Assembly: GCA_032433595.1 (NCBI GenBank)
Contig: JASWJB010000020.1
Coordinates: 124,001 to 188,000 of the forward strand
Length of the DNA stretch: 64,000 nt
Source: Conoideocrella luteorostrata
Lineage: Eukaryota > Ascomycota > Sordariomycetes > Hypocreales > Clavicipitaceae
Direction: 5' to 3'
Shown: piece after piece, positions 24,701-37,694 of the stretch
Layout: each line of letters starts with the position of its first letter
How positions within the stretch are numbered: the first letter of the stretch is position 1
Program-made: the position numbers and the translations under genes
Notes under the pieces: model-generated
What the model saw: the letters and a program-made list of their open reading frames with translations, nothing else
The model's database searches: none
Told to the model about the DNA's origin: nothing

Positions 24701-26248
24701 CTTGCCGACTTGCTGGAGTACTTAAAGTAGGTCTCTCGTGTTGGACAAGCGGCCATGGCACATTACACTGACAAAATAACAGGTTTGCGCATGCTACACA
24801 CAACCCTGCAAGCTGGGCGGAATGGCCGACAGAGATGCAAGGCATGGTTGATCGCGTTCTTAGTGACAGATTTTGGCAAGCGGGTATTTCGGAGGGTAGC
24901 AAAGATGACTTCTACGCGCGAGTTATGGACAAGAAAAGCACAATTGAAGGCCTTGCCTCCACCATCCGCGGCTCTGTCCGATTCGTGAGAGAAACGGCTT
25001 ATGCAATCATTTATTGTATGAGCAGACTGGATATGCAGTTTTACGGCTTCAACGGCTTGTCGGGTCCGCTATCTGAGGCATTGTTTTCCGATTCGATATG
25101 GCTGTCAACACACCAACAGAGCAATCTGCTGAACTTGGTGCGGTACCTGGTCGATGACTGCCCAGTAGACTACCGAGGACAATTCCTTCCTCAGCTTTTA
25201 GCAGCATGCTTCAGGCAAATGGATGTCAAGATACACGGAGAATGGGAGAAGATGGAGAAGCAGCAGACTTCTGCCGCCGACGGTGAAGCTGGTCTCAAGG
25301 AGGAAATGAAAGCAGAGAGCATCCTACGCCAAGTTACCTACACTGGGGTGATGATGGTCGCGGATTTCCTTGATCCAACAAAGTCCAGTCAGTGATGAGA
25401 AAGCTGTGCCACATATTTGCTTTTGATACTTTAAGCTAACTCTGCGTGCAGATCCGCCGGCTTTGGCTTCTCGAACCCGGAAGGAGACATCTGAGCCAGA
25501 CGCTCCTGTTTCCTACCCTTCTTTGCGCAAATTTTGTTTGACGAGACAGGAAATAGTTGAGCCACTGTTGGTATTCTGCACCCATGGCATCCGTATGAGA
25601 GATACACGTTGTTGCGGCATGATTCTTCGCTTATTTATATCATTGGTTCCCGAGTTCCTATCAGTAGAAGGGCAAACACAAACCAGGCCACTGGTGCATG
25701 TACACGACAGAAGGGTTATCTCGATGAACATAACAGTGCCCGCGGAAATTGCAACAGTCATCCGTGAGTACATTGCATCGGACGTCCTCAAGGCATGCTT
25801 GACATCATTTCATGAGCAGTACTTTGTAGAAGTACAGAAAGAGCTGGCCTCCCTGATTGCAACAATTGTGGTTTTTTATACGCCAATATCGGCAACACCG
25901 AGAGGGATTCTTCTCTCTCTACCAAATGTTGATCCGGCTGAGCTGGATCGCCTTGGTCCCTACATAGCCAAACCTGAAGCACATACCCGTCAACAACGCG
26001 CAATCATTTTGGAAGTCTTGAAGGATCTCAAAGGGGTTAGCGTTTCTGAGATGGGAAAACTTGCCAAAACGTCCGGGTTTAGCAGTTCGTCACGAAGTAA
26101 GAGAAGCAGTCGGAGTAAGATGGCGCAAGGATTCATGAGTGCTTCCACAGAAGCAGAGACAAGTATTGCCAGGGCAGATGGCGTCTCAGTTGCGCGGCGA
26201 ACTACCCCGGACGCATTAGAAGCGGTATCCAATCTATTTGACAGCTAG
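21785..26248 (+). CDS. msn5: Msn5/exportin-5-type karyopherin
   Basis: Karyopherin-beta that carries cargo (phosphoproteins in yeast, small RNAs and tRNA in animals) between nucleus and cytoplasm with Ran-GTP. Eleven exons: 21785-22660, 22725-22913, 22977-23439, 23504-23619, 23677-23748, 23826-24050, 24104-24207, 24271-24529, 24584-24726, 24783-25387, 25452-26248; 1282 residues. All ten introns are GT-AG, 54-77 bases, and every join keeps frame. The N terminus has the exportin-5 signature: a helix [19 protein letters not shown], then [19 protein letters not shown] and [10 protein letters not shown]. The next part matches the exportin Xpo1-like domain, followed by alpha-solenoid repeats. The C-terminal 70 residues are Ser/Arg-rich. 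Length suits the family (about 1200). Exportin-T (Los1) was considered and rejected because the first 100 residues match Msn5/exportin-5. Confidence 0.9.
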
Positions 26249-28207
26249 ACAAACGAGATAAGCCGCAGTGTTGATACTTTTAAATTCACAGTAGTGCTAT
26301 CCTTCCCGGGATGCACGAAACCTGCCGGTAGCAGACATTTACAATACAGCACGTGTATAAAACATAACATTTTAATAAGTCTATGACAACGGGTTACCCG
26401 GGAATCAGATCCAGGGTAGGACCCCGTATCATTTCTGGAGTTGGATAGGAAGGACGTTCTGGACCTCTTTGCCTGTTCTAGTTTCTGTGTATTGCCAGGC
26501 ATGGTAAGTACATGGTTGATACGACCGCTACAGAATCGTAGACCTTGATATGCCTAGGGAGCATGCTAGACAGAACGGAGGACATCATATTGGTGTTGAT
26601 AAGTTGATTAGCTCACGAGGAAGAGTTTCCATGTGACACTTGGAAAACATGGAGTAAAAACATGACGATGGCCTGCGTACAAGATCCCCCGATGTGTTTC
26701 ACGGATGGTCCGCTGTATCTTGCATCCGTTACTCCGTACATTGTTGGCAAATTCCGCAAAGCCCTGTTTGCCTGAATCATTTGCCCATGTTTATGTGTGT
26801 ACGTGTGCACTCGCGTGTGTACTTACGTACGCATGCATGTACGCAAGTATGTGCATATGTCATTGCCCTGATTGCCAAATCGGGATCTTGACAGGCAAGA
26901 AAAGCATTCGGCCGAGGACAAGTCGAGGACGAAGAGGACCATAACGAGCTTTGATAGGCGGACACGCCAGTGCATGCAGCGGCAGGCGGCGGTGGCGCAC
27001 GGGGACGGAACATCAATAGGAGAAAAGGTCCGGCTCTCTCTGCGACTTGCTGCGCAATGCAGCAAGCGATTTATCTGAACTAGTATTGTATTGTAAAGCA
27101 GAGCAAGTTAGTCCGTCATGGCGCGTATCATGCAGAATGCAGGTTATATTGCAGGAACGGATTATGAACAGGGTTGTCACAGATGTCTGAGGACGCATGG
27201 CCAAGGAAAAGCAGTCCTTTGGTGGTGAGTGGCGTGCGAATCGAGGCTCGTATTTCTGTAACTAATCTGTTGAGTCTCGGGGCGAGCTCGGACTCGAGTT
27301 TGGATGGCTTGGATGAGCAAGGGGCAACCCAGACTGATTCATTTCACGCTGTCAACGCTGGCTAGAGGAGGGACGGTGACTTTCGAAAAGCCTCGGCAAC
27401 CTTTTCATGCTCATGACGAGGTCCTTCGCCTCCACTGAGGTTCGGGTTCATTCGAGTTAGGTTAATTATTTTTTAATCGTGGAGATATTAGTTGCTAGTA
27501 GAGCAACGTGTGACTCGCTTGCTGAAAACTTGACTCATTGAGCGAATTCGAATGAGATACATAAGAAAAGGCATTGCCGTACAATATCCAATACATATGT
27601 ACATCGTAGTATTGGCACACACCCACGGGCAGGACAACCGATCGATGCTGCAATATGTATACCTACCTACCAAAAGTTAAGCTAATGGACGATTGGCATG
27701 TCCACGTGTAACTAGGGGGCGGCATTTCTTTACCTCTGTTGGCTCAAGCCAAACGCTGAAACCAGTTCAAGAAATCCGGGGTTATACGGTTGACATGAAG
27801 ACTTTGTGGATTATGGCACGAGTTCCCACTCACCGATAGCACGATACTCAGATCCACAGAGGGGGATTAGGGGGTGGATTAAAAGGTATGGGAACAGGGT
27901 AGAGCAGCGAAACATGCATGTTTGTACGGAGAAAAATACTCTGTCTTTGGCGAAAAAGGAAAGCTACTCTATCCCATCCTTATCTTTTCGGCCGAGAACC
28001 ACGTAGCCATTCCTAGTCGCTGTCTAGGCGCGGGTAATCGGCGAGGCATATCTAGGATTATTCAGACTACGAGCTAGAGAAGGGAAGGTGAAGTCACATT
28101 GGTAACGCTCTGAGGATCAAACACGGCCGGAAGCGTATTCTGTGTCTCACCGAGCTGAGCAGCATCGCTATTCCAAACTAGGCCGCAAGCCCAAATTCGA
28201 CGGTGGC

Positions 28208-28230
28208 AAAAAAAAACAAAAAAAAAAACA
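28208..28230 (+). repeat. A-rich homopolymer tract
   Basis: Runs of 9 and 11 A separated by single C. A simple repeat in the gene-poor region with no gene nearby. Confidence 0.85.
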
Positions 28231-28679
28231 GAGTGGTTCTTAGGTTTTGTTTTTGTAACTTACGATCAGGTACTGAATACCACTACAAGACGAAGCAGGA
28301 AAAGGAAAGAGAAAAGAAGCCGCCTCCCTTTCCCTCTTTGGTTTTGTCGTGACCGTGCAGGTTACGTACTTGCTTTCTCGGTTTAAGTACCCCTGCGCCC
28401 TGTTAATATCTTATACAATGTCTCAGAGCAATAGCTTCATAATGGATTGAAGACCTCGAGCGGAGGCCCATCGTCCATGAAGGTGATCAGTTGAGGGGGG
28501 AACAAAATACGTGACCCATTACGGCATGGTTGGGAAGCTGTGATGGATCACAAAAATTGTCCTACCCTTGGAGGCGTCAATTGGTGGGGCATGTGGTGTC
28601 GGGTTAAGTGATCTGGAGCAAGGAGCATGGGGGGATTCTACAAAATACATGCGCAGCCCTGCAATCATGCCAATTTAAC

Positions 28680-28704
28680 TACTCCGTACTCCGTACTCCG
28701 TATA
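28680..28704 (+). repeat. tandem triple copy of TACTCCG
   Basis: Three perfect heptamers TACTCCG in a row followed by TATA, so the dispersed TACTCCGTA motif is present three times with a 7-base period. It is the only tandem array of the motif in the window. Confidence 0.9.
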
Positions 28705-30002
28705 TAATGCGGCAACGGGGTAAGGGATGTTGGGGCTTCAGGCGAGGTCGGCATGCCGTCAGCGTGCAAACTGCCAGCCATGGTGATGCGCCGTTTGCAT
28801 CAGCCTCGGTAGATCTTCTGTTAGTACACTTATGGAGATACCTAGGTAAGTACCGAAATAACTACCTTGTTAGTTATGGAGTATGCTTTGTGTGTTCTTG
28901 GCATGCAATCGCAGAACACTTTGGTTTAGTGTCCACCCAACCACGCCCGCAATTGTACAATGCCTTGCAGCATATTGAACACGAAAACGCACACGTGTAT
29001 TTAGCGTGGTGCCCTATTCTATTGGAGTCACTAGATACGGAGCGACTACTCCGCAGTAAGTGACTAACACAGTATTCCCGTAGTTACTCCATATGTGTCG
29101 AGTCTGATGTGATGTTGCTTCACGGTGCCAGCGAGAGTCCTTCCCGTCGAATGCGTCGATCTTGGTTTCCCCCCACATGCCTGCGCAGGCCGAGGCGGGT
29201 CCAACACATGGCGGAACATGGCGAGACTCCTTGACAGCTTTTTACTGGGTGATCGACAACCTCGATCAAGTTGTCTGTGCCCCATACGTAGCGTTTACAT
29301 TATTTCGTACAGCACGCAGTATTATCGGAGAACTGCTGAGGTGCATGCAAACATACAGGATACACCTGGCAGCCGTTTCGAGCGAGGACCAGGCTTGTGT
29401 TATGCGGTTTGCCTGTTTTCTGGGCAGCAGTCAAGCCCATCACGTGGCATAGCAAAGCATGGCACTGAGCTACTGATTTCAGTGTACTTGGGTAACTACG
29501 TTTATGCTTTTTTTGCACCTTCTTTGGTGCTCCTCTCTGTCATATCAATTATGGTGGGTCGATGGGCTGCATACAGGATATATACAGCATCCTGGCTTCT
29601 GTATCATCAGTCACATTGTATAACCAACGTCCATATCAACCTCTCGACTATCAGAAGAAACCGAGCCTATCAGGTGCTGATATGTCACACCCTGGTTCGA
29701 TTCTCTCTATTGAATGCAGCTCAGCTTATGGGATTATTGAATGTTGCATGGATAGCCAAGAGTGTGTGGCGGCAACAGGTTTCCGTACTACGGCGTAGAG
29801 TTGACATCCGACACTAATCCCTGTTAGACTTGGTATCAGGCAAGGGACACTTTCTTACTTACAAATCACCCCCAAGGAGTACAGTATGAAATGCAATAGT
29901 ATAGGAACAATATGCACAGGTACGGAGTACTCTTGCCCTTTCTACTTTGGAGCATACACTCCACCCAACCTTTGCAACTAGTGCCTCCTAGGTAGGGGGA
30001 CA

Positions 30003-30016
30003 TTATCAGCTGATAA
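30003..30016. promoter_or_regulatory. perfect 14-base palindrome with two inverted GATA sites
   Basis: TTATCAGCTGATAA reads the same on both strands and presents two GATA cores in opposite orientation around CAGCTG. Fungal GATA factors (nitrogen, iron and light regulators) bind HGATAR sites, and paired sites are bound best. No gene start is near, so a regulatory role is only an inference. Confidence 0.4.
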
Positions 30017-33000
30017 GCGGGCCCGGCAGATGCTGGAGATGAGACAGCGTTTTGAAGCTAGGGGGAGAGTTTTCAAGGCTCAGTCAATTTTGTTCGCAAG
30101 TACCTGTAGCTCTTGACCAAGTCCGCAGCGACGAGAATCTACAGTCCCTTTTCATACCCTTTCTTTGAGCCGGCCACCAAAGTTGATAAGAATTCAGGAG
30201 CAACGGCTGAAGCCGATGACGTCTCGCCCCAGCCTACCGCCGCGCCCGCCTAGTTGACAGTTCTTCACCAGAAAGACTGAGGAACAGACGGCATCTACGA
30301 CTCGTATTATTAACGGTAGAACAAAACTTTTATAGTGATTCAAGGAGAGTGTGTTCTCCCTGATCCCGCTTTTCAGTCAATAGGCGTGCCGTGCATGATG
30401 AGCAGGCTATCGCTAGTGTGGTCGCCTCGCCCTCGAATTAGCCGTGCAACACGGAGCCTCGGGTGGGCAAAAGACGCGATCTGCATGAGAGGGATAAATA
30501 AATCGCTTGATTGATTCGTGGCTGACACGTTCGTGTGCCACAGTCTTTGCACGGCTTACTTGACAAGTGCTGAGTCCATCAAAGCTCCGGTTAGTCAATA
30601 ATGACGCAATGTGATGAGCAAATGTGCGCTCAACCTTCTATTTGCCTGCTGCGGGTTTTATCTCTCCTAATAGCATTGAATCGTGCCACCGCCGTGTATG
30701 GGGATGTCGGTGTGTTGCGCTCCGTGTATCTCCTTATGGACTCTCCTTGCTTTCTCTCCATAGCCGCGAGCCATCTTCAGCAGCACTTGGTTTTTGAAGG
30801 CTGGTCTATGATTGTCCAGATGTTAAAGGAAAAGAAAAAGCTCAAGCATTTGGCCAAAGTAGTTGAACAACTAGCCATTCGATTGAACAACGCGCACAAG
30901 AGATCGGGGCAAGTGTGGCAAGAGGATGGATGGAAGTAGTACCTCGGCAGGCGCTGGGGTCGGGCTATTATAGGGGGTAGTCGGGTACTCTGTACTCCGT
31001 ACTTGTACTGTCAAATTTAAAGCGACTCCTGCTCTGAGTGCTGAGCGCATTTCAGATGCAACACAATTTCCTCACCGGCCATGGTGCACCGCACACAGCT
31101 TACATACGCATCCTCCGTCTTCTCTGAGCACCTCAAAGGTATCCTAATGTTCATGGGTATACGAATTTGCAGCTATGGACAGGAGACCTCTTAGACTGGG
31201 CATACAAGCTAATGTGCCTGATATGAAGTGCAACCGGCTTAGTGGACCAGAGTCCGGGGGACTCGTGCGCTAATCACGTATCGGGCGGCGCGTTGTGGCT
31301 ACTTCCCTTTGCTTTCGTAGCAGATTCCGGATTTCGGTTTTTTTTGGGTGCTTCTCGTTTCTTCTCGTTTCTTCGCGTCCCGAAGTTCCTGTGTGTGTAT
31401 TATACAAAGTGCTGTTCTCCACAGGGTACACTTCCAAGTTGCAATCTACGAGCTGTATGGTCTTCTATTCCTCGTCTCAATCAGTAGGTCCCCTGTGCAA
31501 TCCCGTCAACTTTGAGCCAGCAGGCCGTTTATAAGGTCCAAGGATGGCACAAGCGGGTAAGGTGATGTGATTGACGCCAACCCCCGTTGGTGATCCTTCC
31601 ACTATTTTAGTGTCAGTTCACTGTTCGCTGCGCAGCTGCAGTCCACGCCATTTCGACTTTAACCATGTTTAGCTAGCTTCCAGTTGAATTCCCCCTTCTG
31701 TGCCTGCCGGCCTGCCGATAATTACTCTCGGCCCACCACTAGACAGCTCCCTCCATCTATCTCACGCGGCGCTGGGCTGTCAACGTCGCAGATCACCTCC
31801 TGGTCTAGACTTTCCAAACAAGATCCGGCAAACCCCGTCGTCAGTATCATCGCGCCGCTACTTGGTAATACACGGTCCAAATCTCCCTATTACTTGAAGC
31901 AATACGGAGTAGAGGCATGACCTTAAATTTATCAACTTGCCTTGCTTACGAGTAGAAGGCTTGTACATGCTAAGCCAGAGTTGGCCATTGTCTCACGAGT
32001 TCTCCGAGTGTCATATCGCCGAAGCCAAGCCCTAGTGACGATTTCCATGCTGCTCTAGGTTGGTGCCGCCAACACACCACCCTCATATCAATAAGCCATC
32101 TATTATTACAAGGGGGGCTTCTGTCCCGCCATGAGGCCTAGTTTTCAGTACAGATAACATCTGTATCACACAAACTTCTATATAAATTATTGAACGTAGA
32201 TTTGCAGTCCCATTCGAGCCGTACTACGGAGTATTCTTAAAACAGTTACCGATGCCGCGTCTACAATGCGAGTCCACACTTCGAGTGCGTTGTTTATGAC
32301 AACTTATAGGGATATAGTCGGCTGTCAATGTTCATGAGTTGGGCTGTCGGGCGACTCAGTCCCCTATTTAGGAGTCAACATCATGCCTTGTGGCGCTTAC
32401 CGTTGTCTCGCTAAAATCCGGCGGCCATAAAACATCGGTTCATATGAAGAAAACACGTCTGAAATGTGACACGGGAGAGCTACCCCAGTATTGAGTGGTT
32501 CACTGCACCTGAGGTTTATTAGTCTGCCAGGTCAGGGTTTGACCCGGATCGGGGAAACTATTTGCTGGGTAGGAGTTAAATTATTCAACCTGCTTCAACA
32601 GGGTTGTTCAAACGTCGACGTGAGGCAATCAGTCAAGCCACTCACCATTGGATCATTCCGGCCAGGAGGCTTCCGGGACTATCGTCCTGAGACGGGGCAC
32701 CGGCCGGAAGCTCGGAACGTCATAGACGATACAATGACTTCCTTCTGAACATTTTAGATAATTTTATTATTTATACGGAGCAATGTTTGTTAGTTTATTA
32801 ATTTTTTTTGTTTTCGCGCCCCATTTGCTTGTCAAATTGCGCTGTATCGCTGGCCTTCTTTGCCTGCCGCGCTCCGGCCGGTTTGATACACAGGCATGCA
32901 CTCCATATTTAAAATACTTTCAGCAGTGCTACGACGGAATACACGGCGAAGTATTGCCAGCTCCAAGGTGCCAGCTCAGGTTTTGATATGTTCGAAGGAG

Positions 33001-35763
33001 TAGTCTAGTTGCTTGAGAGCTTGACTCCACCGTGTCTCGCGGCAGCGGAAGAGTCTCGTCTCGTCTCAGCGCGACCCTCCTATTTCCGTGGGTCCAATAG
33101 TTAGTCGCTCAGTTGGAATGCGGGAACGCAGGATGAAGAACCGTTCAGTCTCTATGGAGTGCTCTGCATATCATCGTGCTTTTAGCAACAACTCTGAGCA
33201 TGTTAGATATAGCTTACTAGGAAATCTTGTCGTGGGTTCGCTGTACATCCAGTCCAGAATCTCACATATGTGATTTATGCATGCCTTTTTATGACGCCAA
33301 CCGTAGCAAGTTGCCGGAACAAGTCCAAGAATCCACATACTTAGAGTCGTGGGCTTGTTAAGGCAGCTCGATATTAGGCTGAGCGTTGAGCCCATTTGCA
33401 CAAGCTAAGTCAAATCACAAATTGTTGTGCAACACAGGTCCCTCCCCCAAAGTTTGTCGGCAAAATGCCTCTGTGCTGCCCCACAACCTCGGCCTACGAA
33501 CTGGTGTTAGCCGGAGAGAGGGGCCAACTAACTGGTCTTGTCTCCAACAAGCTAATACTGCAACTCCGCCTTTACGGAGTACTGGCTGGTGGCTTGGCTG
33601 ATGTCTAGGACTAGCTGCCTGGACTTGAACCACTACTACTAGCATCAATGCCACCACTAGCGACTTTAGAACATGCGGTGGCTGTATTTAACCCAAATCC
33701 CACCAGGCTTTAATGCGCACCGGACCTACTTCGTAACCGCTCTATTTTTGTGCCCAAGATAAGGCATACAATACAATATTGCAGGTCTCGGCCTGTCCGT
33801 AGTGTGGGAGATGTGAAATACTATTATGGATAACCTAGTCATGAGCAAGATTGGCTGCTCGAGGAACCAGCCAAGCGCGGGTCGTTGGATTGTCATTTCA
33901 TTGCTTGTACTACAGGCAACCCTCAGCTCCCATTTGCTCTTCGCGACTCAGTTGATTGTCAGCCGCTGTGGTTGACCACTAATAGCATCACAACGACTGC
34001 ATGGTTTTCACTGCCAGGGATGCTGTCTGTGCGCTGTGTCCCCGGGATCTGAAAAGGGTTGAAAGGAATGTTGTGCCCAAACGTTGGCGTGCAACGGGGA
34101 CCGTTGTTCAGCTGTGCCGGTCTAGTCGCATGGCAGTGGTAATTGTGTCACGACTCGCGATGGCTTCAAGGTGAATAAATTATCTATCAAATGGTACCAG
34201 CCTTCTGATTTCACGTTCCGCGTATCACCAGACTAGGTACGTCTGTCCGCAACTGCTGCAGGGCTCACGATAGCACGGCCATCAAATACCGCTCCGGAGT
34301 ACGGAGTGGACATCCATCACAAACGGGCTGGCTATACATACTATAGGCAGCCAAACCAATGCCCGGATACTCGCCACATCAGAAACTGGTCACGTATGTA
34401 TTTACTTCGTACACACGCGTTGTCGACTGCCGATCTGCTTGAGGGATGTACCTCTCGTCATACTCATAACAACCTTTTACGTACTCCATACTTTAGGTAC
34501 AGGCTACCCACTCCTACCTACAATAAATAATAGCGCTGCCAATTATTGTAGCACTCTAGAGAAACCCTCCGTAGCATCTAGTATTTCGCCGTTGCCCCAT
34601 TCACCTATTTTATCGTCAGCTACTCCGTACTGACTCCGTAGTTCCGGCCCCTTTTCCTGTCTCTCTGGTAAGTAACTTCCCCAGGCCCCTAAAGTACCGC
34701 ATGGCGATGGGCCGTTGGCTCCGCGACTTATTACCAAGCCAATATTATTATTACGGGAGTATAATCATTGGTTTCCGTCTCAAGCAAGTCCCGCTACTTC
34801 ACTGTCTGGCTCAAATCATCTTCCCTGCTCGGTTCGCCCCCGGACCTAGACCTTCTTCTCCACTTCCATCCATGCTCAGGCGCCATCAAACCCGCTGAGT
34901 CCACACGCCCACACTCCCGCTCGACCACTGATCAAGGCGTGCAAAGTCCCCCCGGTTTGAGATTCTCGTGCGGTTTCATTGGCCCATCGATTTAGTTACC
35001 CGTCTGTTGAATGCTGACTGCGACTGCCTCGCCGCCGCCTCACTATATGCACCGCAGTGACAGGCATCCGGGGATGCTCCTGCCGATGGCGGGCACGTCC
35101 AGGTCCAACTCCAGTTCCTACATAACGGCCTGGGCCCACTGACAGTGACATTAAGCCATGGTCCCGCTCATGACTTGCCTCACAACCATCTTCGACCTCC
35201 TCAGCCATCGTGTATCGTTTCACTCGCATCCCAAATCTATTTCGTCTTGTGTCAACCGCTTCTTACTGAGCTCATCATCTTGCTGCTGTCGTCCGCCATC
35301 GTTGTGGAATTGAAGCTCATCTATCGCCTGAGAAGCTGTTCGACACGTTTCCCACCAACCAGTGAGCCAGCACGACAACCGCAGTCCGCCTCAATAGCCA
35401 GATTGTAAGGAGTCCAACACATTTGCGGACTGCCGTTGCGTTAGACTATTTGTGAGGGTTGCTTTCCCCCGCCTGGGAATACTTCGGGTCTATACAAGCT
35501 CTTTTCCGTTATTCCACCTTTTCCAAACAGAAACGCACTTCGCTGGCTCATATCAGTTGTGCCACAGAGATCACACCCGCGTCTGTCCACAATTTTGCGA
35601 CCAAAAGTGGTTGTTGAATCCCCCGTATCAGGTGCTAATATAACAGCTCCTACTTTGTTAGTCTATTGCAAGGGTCGTGTCGACGACTGATGCATGTTTC
35701 GAAGCCCTTTTCAGCAATATCGACTATCCGTTGAGGCACCTCGCTGGTGCTGCTACTGCGTCT

Positions 35764-37694
35764 ATGGTTTACTGTGGTAAGCCCTCAAGGGGCTGTCAGA
35801 TGTGTCGAACCCGTCGCATAAAGGTGCAGTAATACTCAATGGCCCCAGAATTGAGCGCGTATAGCCGCATATGATATTGACCGCATGACGGCATAGTGCG
35901 ATGAAACCAAGCCAACTTGCAACCAGTGTGCCAAAAGTCGAAGACTTTGTCCTGGATATAAAGACGAGTTTGATCTGGTATTTCGCAATGAAACTCAAGC
36001 GACGGAACGAAGGGCTCGAAGGGCGACAAAGAAAGCCCTCGCAAATAAGCAAGGGCGCGACGCAGAACGCGGTGCATCACCATCGTCCTCATCGTCATCG
36101 GATCGTGGCGGCTCACTATCGCCAACAACAGTGAAGTCTCACCTACCTCGCGTCAGCGCAGCCCCCCAGCTGCCTTTGGAGGACCAAGCAGCTTGTCACT
36201 TCATCTCCAACTATGTTTTAGTCCCTCGACACGGTAGTCTTATTGGCTTCATGGAATTTGTTGTTCCTCTCTTGAAAGCCGAGAAAGTACCTGTCCACTA
36301 CAAATACGCTTTCGAAGCATGTGCTTTAGCGTCTTTGAACAATGGCGTAGGCAATCGCAACCACTTCGAGAAGCAAGCACTCGGAAAATACACCAAGGCA
36401 TTGTCGACGACATTCGCCGCCCTTCGCGACCCTGAGGTTGCTAAGGAGGACGCCACATTGGCTGCAGTTCTACTTCTTGGCCTTTTCGAGAATATTACAG
36501 CAAAAACTATGGGTATGCTCGCCTGGGGATCGCATATCGAAGGTGCTATACAGCTGGCCAAAGCTCGCGGCCGCAAGCAGCTTCGGACAAAAGTCGGTCT
36601 CAACATGTTTATTGCTGTTCGTACTCAAATGGTGAGTTCATATCCCCACGTGTTCATATCTCTATTTGCTGTTATTGAAGCCCTATGACGGTGCCATCCC
36701 CGAACTAGTGTAAGACTAACAAGGCAATAGATTATTCATAGTATGAGCACATCCAAGGCTCCAGGTATGGATGTCTCGTGGTGGATCGAGGATGCAGTGA
36801 GAGACAGGCATGCTTCAGAATGTCAACGACTCTGTATTAACGTCGGAGAATTGAGGGCGGAGGCTAACCGGCTTCTCATCACGGTCCCACGGACTCATGA
36901 CAATATGGAAATAGTGATCGATATGATTCGGCGTTGCCAAGCGCAGGATCAAGCATGTGCAAGTTGGTGCAGGAACCTGCCTGACTATTTCCAATGCAAA
37001 ACAGCTACATGGGAGGACAACGTACCCAACGGAGACTACACCAAAGCCGAAGTGTATCCTGGAAGGGTCGATGTTTACAACGATATATGGGTTGCCACAG
37101 TTTGGAATATGTTGCGTTGTGGGCGCATCATTTTAAATTCCATAATTGTTCGCTGCGCAGCCTGGGTGTGCTCTCCGGTTGATTATAGAACCACTCCAGA
37201 GTACGCCAACGCCGCTCGTACGACTGTAGATATTGTCACAGATGTCATCTCTTCGGTGCCATATCAACTGGGCTGGTTTTGCAAACGCAAGGATCTCCTT
37301 GAACGTGCGAATCTCTCGACTTTCGCGTGCGGTGAAGACGATTCATCAAAAGGTTTGTCTGGCTATTTTATGACATGGCCTCTTGCCTTTATACACTCCT
37401 TGGACTACTTGACAGACTCGCAGCGGACTTGGGTTGGTGGCCGACTTCATTACATCGGAACTCAGCTAGGCGTTCGGTACGCTTTACTGCTCACTCAGGT
37501 AAGTTTTTATTGCAAGTTGCAACCCGATCCACCAATTTTATATCCACATTGTTTTATTTTACTCCATGTGTCCTCTGTCACAGTACTATTACCCTCTGCT
37601 AACATATTCATAAGTTAAATATTCGTATTCCATCCATGCTCATCTGCAGAGACGGCCTGATTGCGAGGCCATTCCCTTTGACACACGATTTTGA
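35764..37694 (+). CDS. Zn2Cys6 fungal-specific transcription factor
   Basis: Binuclear zinc cluster DNA-binding regulator; target genes are unknown. Four exons: 35764-35823, 35897-36631, 36731-37498, 37650-37694; 535 residues. The cluster is complete: Cys 11, 14, 21, 28, 31 and 38, with CQMCRTRRIKCDETKPTC spanning intron 1. A Ser-rich linker with a run of six Ser follows at about 80-95. The rest matches the middle-homology region of small fungal regulators, for example FISNYVLVPRH, AFEACALASLNN and LLLGLFENI. All introns are GT-AG. In phase the last exon stops after 14 codons (TGA at 37692-37694), directly after a run of four T. The +1 frame then continues for 69 gene-like codons to 37902, so a single-base frameshift is possible. 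Start is the first in-frame ATG and gives the usual short tail before the cluster. Confidence 0.85.

Larger units (their letters stand above)
26249..35763. other. 9.5 kb gene-poor region
   Basis: No gene could be supported over 9.5 kb. Open frames of up to 230 codons occur (for example around 28608-29817 and 30601-30939), but none has a recognisable domain, several lack an ATG, and none joins into a spliced model. The region contains ten exact TACTCCGTA-family motifs (26730, three in tandem from 28680, 29921, 30993, 31903, 32225, 33573, 34621), an A-rich tract at 28208-28230, an alternating purine-pyrimidine stretch near 26790-26850, and a palindrome TTATCAGCTGATAA at 30003-30016. The last kilobase is CT-rich and is probably the promoter and leader of the transcription factor gene. 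No transposon ends or RIP-like AT collapse were seen. Confidence 0.5.

Noticed and set aside
26790..26850. Alternating TG/TACG stretch resembling a satellite or Z-DNA element
   Set aside because: Imperfect, single and without clear period; noted as low-complexity only.
29685..29705. GGTTCGATTC, like a tRNA B box
   Set aside because: No A box at proper distance and no cloverleaf could be drawn.
28608..29817. Two long open frames (151 and 230 codons) in the gene-poor region
   Set aside because: The longer begins with GTG rather than ATG, neither shows a domain or family pattern, and they do not join into a spliced gene; one spans the dispersed motif tandem.
30601..30939. 112-codon frame starting with ATG
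   Set aside because: No recognisable family, no splice partner and an amino acid mix that looks accidental. It could be a small gene but nothing supports it.
33600..33665. Minus-strand GGTTCAAGTCC, like a tRNA B box
   Set aside because: The five bases either side of the loop do not pair, and there is no acceptor stem.
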